This document shows positions 57,783-64,000 of a DNA stretch of 64,000 nucleotides, piece by piece. The first letter of the stretch is position 1. Every line of letters starts with the position of its first letter. The notes beneath the pieces are model-generated. The model did not search any database. It was not told where the DNA came from and saw nothing but the letters and a program-made list of their open reading frames with translations. The stretch spans positions 249,756,540 through 249,820,539 of the forward strand of contig JBOZIK010000001.1 of the NCBI GenBank assembly GCA_051453625.1, given 5' to 3'. Position numbers and translations under genes: made by a program. Origin of the DNA: Welwitschia mirabilis. Taxonomy: Eukaryota; Gnetophyta; Gnetopsida; Welwitschiales.

Positions 57783-59854
57783 ATGAAATATCGAAGGAAT
57801 TAAAACTTAATTGAAGAAAGTATTAGAGCAGGATCATTCAACTTTGAGTAAAATCCAAGTACACACATCACAGGTACACAAGTTCTGAGAATTTTTTCTT
57901 CTTATTGTAGAATCATATTTTTCTTTTTCTATATAGTCATTTTGTTAGTTATTTTTATGATAGTCAAAATAGATAATCATTAAATATCTTTTGAATGTTG
58001 AGGACTAATAATTTTAACAAAACAATAAAACAACCAAGAGATGAAAACCTGGTCTCCATATACCTATCTTCTTTGCCATCTTGAAATAAAGTTCTCTTTT
58101 TTCATTCTTCTCACTTACTTTAATGAATAGTAGTAGAAGGATCATTGAAGAACTTCTTTCTAAAATGAGAATAAACTTGTAAAATGTTAAGTACAATAGT
58201 AAAAAAAACACTTCAAGAAATTTTTGCTAAAAGAGGAAGAGCATTACAAAATAATGTTAAGATTAGGAATTGGTTCCTTTCCTCTTTTCAACCTTTTTAT
58301 TCTGTTCCCTCTTCTTTTCAAAGATCGAATAGAAATAACAATGAAGATTCTCCACATTCTAGGGATTTCACCTAATTTAAACAAAAATTTTACAATCATT
58401 TTTATCAATTCCAATCATCTCCCATGCATTACTATGAAGCTGAACCATTTCTTATGAACTACTATGAGGAAGAAAACGATTCTATATAAGAAATAATTGA
58501 CAAAATAAAAAATAGCCAAGAACATACCAATAAAAGATTAAATAAGATCAATTAAAACTTAGAAAATTTGGTTGCAATCTTGAAATAAATACTATTACAT
58601 ATTTAAGGATCTTTTACAACATAACATTCTTACAACTATCTTAATTTATTTTACCTAGAGGAAAATGAAGAAGACTTAGACACAAATGATGACGATTCTT
58701 ACTTTCAACTCGAAGATGAAATTTTGGATCAAACTTTAACATTATACTTATTAGGAGATGAGAAAAGGGAAGATACCAATAACACAACTCAATCTTTTAA
58801 TAATCAGGATTTGGATGATGATTCATTAGCTAATGATATTAAACTTTTATATTATATCCCTATCATCCATTAAAATATGAAAACTTTTCAGTCAATGATG
58901 AAGATGATGCTCTGATTTCTCTTGATATTCTTTTCAATGAATCTAATAAATTAGAGCATGATAGCAATATTTAACAAATAAAGGAACATTTATTCATGAA
59001 CAATGATGAGAAAAATATAATAATAACTTAGAAAAATAATGATAAGAAAAATAGTAAAGAAATAGGCCATAATAAAGAATCCTTAGATATTCATTTAAAT
59101 TTTATAAAGGATAGACTTGTTCTTTCTACTCATACTTTTCACTTATGCCTTCATATGCAACTTAATTTACATTCCTTCTTTCACTTCTACATCCACTTCT
59201 ACTTTTACCTTCATATTATCTTATGACCTTAATAATGATAACCTTTCTCCATCTCTTCTAATCACAACTTCATATAATTGTCAAGGCCATGTTCCTTTTC
59301 TTGATTCTCATAACACCCATCATTTTAAAGAGTATATTTCTCCTATCTCTCAATCTTTTTCTTTTAAAAATTCATGTGATATTTAAAGAAATATTATTTC
59401 TTTTTCTACCAAGTCCACTTTAGCTTTTGCTTTTAATAATTATTATTTTCAAGAGTTTGACTTGGAAGATCTTGGAATTTTGAATTAGAATAAGCTTTAT
59501 CTTCTTGATAATAATCCATCCTGGGTATTGAATCTTAAAGAGCTTCTCAATCTTATTCAACATTTTTAAAAGCCCTTAAAACCTTCTTAGCTCCATTATT
59601 TAAGTACTATCTTGAATAAATTATATAATAATACTCATGCTTTATACTATTTTCATAAGAGATTATGTATCAATGAAATTTATCACTTCTTTATCTCTTA
59701 TTTTGATTTTGAAAATAGTGCTAGTAAATTTTTATCATTTTATTCTCTCTACCTTCAATTTATTTTACTATAAGGTGATTGTATACATTTTATGTTTTAT
59801 CAATTGGTTTCTATTTGATTTGACCCTTATTTTTCTGAAACATGCAATATCTAA
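57783..59854 (+). pseudogene. Array ORF, copy G
   Basis: It runs from ATG at 57783 to TAA after GPYFSETCNI-type codons, 2072 bases, about 690 codons. In this numbering the coiled-coil-like stretch is at about residues 225-275, the Asp/Asn/Glu-rich part at 295-425 and the Ser/Thr-rich patch at 440-480, and the last 100 residues are rich in Phe, Leu and Tyr. An 89-codon frame (59117-59386) with PSFTSTSTSTFTFILSYDLN and an 80-codon frame (59637-59879) remain open. A deletion near 58870 removes part of the acidic region. Confidence 0.62.
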
Positions 59855-60882
59855 ATGCACTTTTTCCATAACTAGTTAAACTTCTTAATGGTTCGATCCT
59901 TATCTTTTAGAATAGTACATCTTAAAATGGCTCAATTAAAACCTTTAACTTGAATACTTAGGAAATTTCAAGGTTAATATATAAAAGGTTAAAAGTCATT
60001 AACATTCTAGTTATTCAACCTTGAACATGATAGAAGCACTTATCTTGAATTTTTTTCCTACCATTATGTAAATTCTTCTTTAGCTGAGTTTTTTGGTAAA
60101 TTTCATGTTATCACTTAAACATATTTAACTTAATTAATATTTTACTTTTTAAATTTATCATGATTACTAAATGTTTTAGTTGGGCATTTAAAATGATAAG
60201 ATTGGCTTCATCCAATCTTCATACATTCATATGTCTATGAAATTCATTTTAAATGAATATGCCTTTGTTCTTTTGTTTTCTTTTAATGAAATGAGTAATT
60301 AGTTATTTTAGCATGTTCTTCCTTATTATTTATCTCTTTACTTTACCTTTATCATTACGAGTATTTGATTATGTAAAATTTATTTAAAACTTTAAGGAAA
60401 AAGAATGGAAGAAAGAAAGAAATAAATAAAGAAATAAAGAAAGAAATAAAGTAAGAAAAGAAAAAAAGGCCATCCACTTTCATGTTATATCTTAAAACAT
60501 GGCTCCTATGATGTCCTAACATAAGCACACCAAAGAAAATATTACCAAAATGGATCTTTAGCAATGTGATATGATAGCTGTGATAACTCCACTGGGGGGA
60601 TCAGTTAGCCATGTTATGTGGGTCCTTACTCCTCTGACAGTGGATTCACTCCCTTTATTAGTGTAGAATAAAATTACACTTAGAGGCTATAAGATCAGTG
60701 ATGTCTCTGGTATCATCGGAGGAATTTTTTATTTTCTAGACTAATTTTTACGTATTTATAGTACTTCCACATGATCACTTTACTTTTTTAGATTCTAGTA
60801 TTGTTTTAAGATGATATCTTATCAGTTCTTGTTTTAATATATTTTTATCTTATCATCCTTTTTACTTATGTAATTTGGGTGT
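59855..60882 (+). other. 3' non-coding part of body 5, cut short
   Basis: Collinear with the other bodies through the GA-rich repeat (60395-60468) and the TTAAAACATGGC block. Then CTTATCAT joins directly to CCTTTTTACTTATG, skipping about 0.7 kb relative to body 1. It ends in the 514-N gap. Confidence 0.7.
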
Positions 60883-61396
60883 NNNNNNNNNNNNNNNNNN
60901 NNNNNNNNNNNNNNNNNNNNNNNNNNNNNNNNNNNNNNNNNNNNNNNNNNNNNNNNNNNNNNNNNNNNNNNNNNNNNNNNNNNNNNNNNNNNNNNNNNNN
61001 NNNNNNNNNNNNNNNNNNNNNNNNNNNNNNNNNNNNNNNNNNNNNNNNNNNNNNNNNNNNNNNNNNNNNNNNNNNNNNNNNNNNNNNNNNNNNNNNNNNN
61101 NNNNNNNNNNNNNNNNNNNNNNNNNNNNNNNNNNNNNNNNNNNNNNNNNNNNNNNNNNNNNNNNNNNNNNNNNNNNNNNNNNNNNNNNNNNNNNNNNNNN
61201 NNNNNNNNNNNNNNNNNNNNNNNNNNNNNNNNNNNNNNNNNNNNNNNNNNNNNNNNNNNNNNNNNNNNNNNNNNNNNNNNNNNNNNNNNNNNNNNNNNNN
61301 NNNNNNNNNNNNNNNNNNNNNNNNNNNNNNNNNNNNNNNNNNNNNNNNNNNNNNNNNNNNNNNNNNNNNNNNNNNNNNNNNNNNNNNNNNNNNNNN
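60883..61396. other. Assembly gap, 514 N, at a family boundary
   Basis: The left side belongs to the array family, the right side to a diverged relative. The 3' end of body 5 and the first about 10 bases of the next LTR should lie inside. Confidence 0.9.
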
Positions 61397-61620
61397 CCAA
61401 CTTAGATGTATTTGATAGGGTATTTTGAGTTTTTTTGCAGATAAACTAATAGATAAATGCCTAGTTCCTATGATAATTGAGAATCCAGGAACATAAGACA
61501 AAAACATGCAGTTTATTAAATAATTCATAAGGATTTCACATAAATATGGATAAATTGTATTTTTAGATAATTAATCCTGCAAACAACCAGATATCACATT
61601 GACAAAGGATGAGTAGAAGA

Positions 61621-61660
61621 CCGTCATCCCCTATGTAGTCTAGATGACAGGCAGGACAAC
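61621..61660 (+). repeat. Nested palindrome 1 of the diverged element
   Basis: Half-sites TCATC (61624), TAGTC (61636), GATGA (61643) and GACAA (61655), each pair spaced 12 bases from start to start. Confidence 0.75.
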
Positions 61661-61735
61661 AACCCTAATTAGACATAAGATAGACTTAATTCTAGATGAC
61701 TTGCAGATCAAATTGAACATCTTATCGTAAGACTC

Positions 61736-61776
61736 CATCGTCCACTTCATCGTCTAGATGATACTAGTGGATGATA
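61736..61776 (+). repeat. Nested palindrome 2 of the diverged element
   Basis: Half-sites TCGTC (61738), TCGTC (61750), GATGA (61757) and GATGA (61770). The outer and inner arms pair (ATCGTCC with GGATGAT, ATCGTC with GATGAT). Confidence 0.85.
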
Positions 61777-61860
61777 TCTTTAGAACCAGTTGACAAGACT
61801 TCGTATGTAGATTACAGATAGTTAAACTAGAAGTAAAGAAGATAACTCATTGTAAACACT

Positions 61861-61900
61861 TGTCGTCTCATCAATCGTCCGAACGACAACCTGGACGACA
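61861..61900 (+). repeat. Nested palindrome 3 of the diverged element, best copy
   Basis: Half-sites TCGTC (61863), TCGTC (61875), AACGA (61882) and GACGA (61894). The outer arms TGTCGTC and GACGACA are perfect inverted repeats. All four half-sites keep their CpG. Confidence 0.9.
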
Positions 61901-62601
61901 TTGTTATCCCACACTTTCACAGATTGTATTCCCGAGATGTCGCTTGTTAATTGCAACTTTTCCTTTCATATTAGCTATAGTTTCTCTTATTCTTTTTTGT
62001 TAGTCTCTTTTCCCTTTCTGTCTAAAAATAAAGGTCTCCCCCTTGATTCCTAATCATCTTCGATAGTACCTGACATTCTCGTGACAAGAGATCTTGAGAC
62101 CGAATAACCATCTTGTAATCCAGAGAGATGTTACCTTGGTATTGGGCGGTGTATCCTCCATTGAGAAATGGCTACTTTGTAATACAGATGTCCTTTTTAT
62201 CTTTAATATGAATTACTCTTTTTGTTAATAATTGCAGGAACTTATCCTTCATAGTTTATGTTGTTCTAGATTTATGACAGGTTTCTTTAATTATATATAT
62301 TATGAGGGCAGCCTTTAATTAAGGTTGAGCTTAATTAGATTAGGGCATTGCTATTTATTTTTATAGATTAGTCTTGCATCATTATTCTATTTCATGCACT
62401 GCAATTTAAATTTAATAGATTAAAGTTACACATTTCTCTTTGAAATCAACTCTTTATTGTCCATACCATTAGCCTTCGACGGAATTATGACATTCGGATC
62501 ACTTCGTCTATACTAGCATGTTGTATTTTGAATCTTATTTATAATTAATAGGATTGAAATTGAAATGTGAACTATTGCACAAATATACACCATAAAAAAA
62601 T

Positions 62602-62619
62602 TGACACCGTTGTTAGGGA
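62602..62619 (+). promoter_or_regulatory. Primer-binding site, tRNA-Asp type
   Basis: TGACACCGTTGTTAGGGA compared with TGGCGCCGTTGCCGGGGA. It has five differences, all C to T or G to A. This copy identifies the primer type for the whole family. Confidence 0.8.
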
Positions 62620-62750
62620 AGGCTGCTTGAAAATTGAGAGTTGTCATTGCTTTAATAAATATTCTGGATGTTTACTGTAGCATTGGTGTACCATTACCCT
62701 CTATAAGTATTTTTATTTTAGTTTTTTTTCTTTTGTTTTTTAGTAACCAC

Positions 62751-62892
62751 TGATGTCCCCTCAGTTGTCCAGACATCACAATTGGACGACAAATTCCTTT
62801 TCTGCTTTTTCACCTGTGTTTCTGTGTTTTTTTATCTCTGTGTTTTTTTCTCTGTCATCTCAGGTATCATTCAAACATTAGGCAGGATGACG
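62751..62892 (+). repeat. Nested palindromes 4 and 5 of the diverged element (leader)
   Basis: Copy 4 (62751-62792) has TTGTC (62765) and GACGA (62785) clear and the others worn. Copy 5 (62853-62892) has TCATC (62855), TCATT (62867), AACAT (62874) and GATGA (62886), again spaced 12 bases. They lie between the primer site and the ORF, as in the array. Confidence 0.7.
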
Positions 62893-62933
62893 TATAGGAT
62901 AGCACTGAAACTAAATTGTTAAGATTGGAAAAG

Positions 62934-63127
62934 ATGAAAAATATTAGAGAGAGTGATAATTCATTACAAAAAATATCCGAGAAGCTTTACTTAATTTTGA
63001 ATTTGAAAATCAAAACAATCCAAGTACGTAAACTTTAGAATTTCCTGAAATTTCTGATTGTGATTTTGCAAGTGAATTTGATTTTAATTTTGAAGAATTT
63101 AATACAATGTTAACCTCTCATTAAAAA
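62934..63127 (+). pseudogene. Start of the body ORF of the diverged element (partial)
   Basis: It begins at the ATG of AAGATGAAAAATATTAGAG, the homologue of the array ORF start (AAGATGAAATATCAAAG). After one frameshift it reads KNIREALLNFEFENQNNPS, and after one further stop TLEFPEISDCDFASEFDFN. The array copies have SIRVGSFNFE and VPRIFSSYC at comparable places. The sequence runs into the 623-N gap. The alternative is that the real start lies elsewhere and the frameshift is only apparent. Confidence 0.5.
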
Positions 63128-63750
63128 NNNNNNNNNNNNNNNNNNNNNNNNNNNNNNNNNNNNNNNNNNNNNNNNNNNNNNNNNNNNNNNNNNNNNNNNN
63201 NNNNNNNNNNNNNNNNNNNNNNNNNNNNNNNNNNNNNNNNNNNNNNNNNNNNNNNNNNNNNNNNNNNNNNNNNNNNNNNNNNNNNNNNNNNNNNNNNNNN
63301 NNNNNNNNNNNNNNNNNNNNNNNNNNNNNNNNNNNNNNNNNNNNNNNNNNNNNNNNNNNNNNNNNNNNNNNNNNNNNNNNNNNNNNNNNNNNNNNNNNNN
63401 NNNNNNNNNNNNNNNNNNNNNNNNNNNNNNNNNNNNNNNNNNNNNNNNNNNNNNNNNNNNNNNNNNNNNNNNNNNNNNNNNNNNNNNNNNNNNNNNNNNN
63501 NNNNNNNNNNNNNNNNNNNNNNNNNNNNNNNNNNNNNNNNNNNNNNNNNNNNNNNNNNNNNNNNNNNNNNNNNNNNNNNNNNNNNNNNNNNNNNNNNNNN
63601 NNNNNNNNNNNNNNNNNNNNNNNNNNNNNNNNNNNNNNNNNNNNNNNNNNNNNNNNNNNNNNNNNNNNNNNNNNNNNNNNNNNNNNNNNNNNNNNNNNNN
63701 NNNNNNNNNNNNNNNNNNNNNNNNNNNNNNNNNNNNNNNNNNNNNNNNNN
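63128..63750. other. Assembly gap, 623 N
   Basis: It hides most of the body ORF of the diverged element, so the link between its two sides is not proven. Confidence 0.9.
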
Positions 63751-64000
63751 AAATTTAAAAGATTCTTGGAAGATCCTGGAAGATCTAGTTGAAGTAAGTC
63801 AAACTTGGCATAAACCTTCCTCTAGAGAAAATAGAACAGTAGGCTAAATCATAAAAGACCTTAAAGAAGTCAAGCATGAGAAGACTGAAACCAAAATAGA
63901 ACATAAACCAACTAGCGTCATTAGGGACTTCACATCTACCTTAAAGAAATACACTCAGATGATCCTAGATGCTAAAGTGATAACTAAGAGAAGTTAACTT
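63751..64000 (+). pseudogene. Partial coding region, possible gag carboxy-terminal part
   Basis: One frame is open for the whole 250 bases except for one internal stop and one near the window end. It reads DSWKILEDLVEVSQTWHKPS, then IIKDLKEVKHEKTETKIEHK. The pattern, a W-rich helix followed by a charged helix, recalls the part of Athila-like gag after the capsid core (xxLLExMAxNxxxW then a coiled coil). The resemblance is by eye. GC is higher than in the array. If it belongs to the element at 61397, that element had a true gag and could be the autonomous relative of the array family. Confidence 0.35.

Larger units (their letters stand above)
26767..60882 (+). mobile_element. Head-to-tail array of a non-autonomous LTR retrotransposon family
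   Basis: Five LTRs of one family alternate with bodies of the same family, all on the plus strand: LTR starts at 26767, 35514, 43834, 49718 and 55711. Distances between LTR starts are 8747, 8320, 5884 and 5993; the two long units each contain an extra partial body joined at a 100-N gap. Each body has a leader, one long ORF of about 690 codons in the ancestral state, a GA-rich simple repeat and a long 3' non-coding part. No protease, RT or integrase motif could be read in any body, so the element would have depended on enzymes of another element. Over about 126 aligned bases of the third and fourth bodies I count 18 differences by eye. Confidence 0.85.
61397..62598 (+). repeat. LTR of a diverged, better preserved relative (5' end in gap)
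   Basis: It is collinear with the array LTRs (CCAACTTAGATGTATTTGATA compared with CCAATTTGTAGGAATTTGATA) but differs at roughly every third base. It then carries the same succession of palindromes, promoter region, CTTTAATTAAGGTTGAGCTTA block and an end just before a primer site. It has many more CpG dinucleotides than the array copies, for instance at 61860-61945. CTAAAAATAAAGG near 62025 stands where the array LTRs have the TATA box. Confidence 0.75.

Noticed and set aside
60834-61528. Reading frames of 176-220 codons on both strands
   Set aside because: They consist almost wholly of N from the 514-base gap. The sequenced parts are only a few codons.
1-64000. tRNA, rRNA and other structured RNA genes
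   Set aside because: No cloverleaf with conserved A and B boxes, nor any rRNA-like stretch, was noticed on either strand. The only tRNA-related words are primer-binding sites of retroelements.

Overview
This is a gene-poor stretch of a large, repeat-rich plant nuclear genome. The evidence is plant-type Ty1/copia and Ty3/gypsy LTR retrotransposons with plant primer-binding sites, a decayed GRAS-family transcription-factor sequence (a plant-specific family), very AT-rich DNA, and scaffold gaps of both fixed (10, 100) and estimated length. I cannot name the species. No intact host gene, tRNA, rRNA or CRISPR array was found. Most recognisable reading frames are broken, mainly by changes that read as C to T or G to A, as expected for long-methylated transposons. 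Layout, left half: 1-4.4 kb holds a minus-strand copia pol remnant (integrase, reverse transcriptase, RNase H in order). 5.1-8.4 kb is a less AT-rich island with a plus-strand decayed coding region of unknown kind, a minus-strand GRAS pseudogene and further unidentified minus-strand coding-like sequence. 8.8-9.5 kb is a roughly 400-bp tandem duplication. 12412-21849 is one Ty3/gypsy element with both LTRs, a Met-type primer site, gag, protease, RT/RNase H, integrase and a polypurine tract. Its unusually long leader holds a second, oppositely oriented transposon-like ORF (12979-15269), a striking G-rich tract and a degenerate minisatellite built on the word ATGTCGCACTT. 21.9-26.8 kb is AT-rich and mostly featureless apart from one open 126-codon frame. 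Right half: from 26767 to the gap at 60883 there is a head-to-tail array of one LTR-retrotransposon family, in the order LTR-body-LTR-body, with five LTRs of about 1.3-1.4 kb, each followed by a decayed primer site resembling the tRNA-Asp type. The bodies carry one long reading frame (about 690 codons in the ancestral state, seven copies, all broken) of a protein I do not recognise, and no visible protease, RT or integrase, so the family looks non-autonomous. Copies share specific internal deletions, which points to amplification by unequal exchange. After the 514-N gap a diverged, better preserved relative follows (LTR, primer site, start of a body). The most unusual feature is a compact nested palindrome, ideally TCGTC-N7-TCGTC-N2-GACGA-N7-GACGA. 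It is repeated about eight times per array unit (three in the LTR, four in the leader, one in the 3' body) and five times in the diverged relative, with the half-site spacing largely kept although the sequence has decayed. I know of no name for it.
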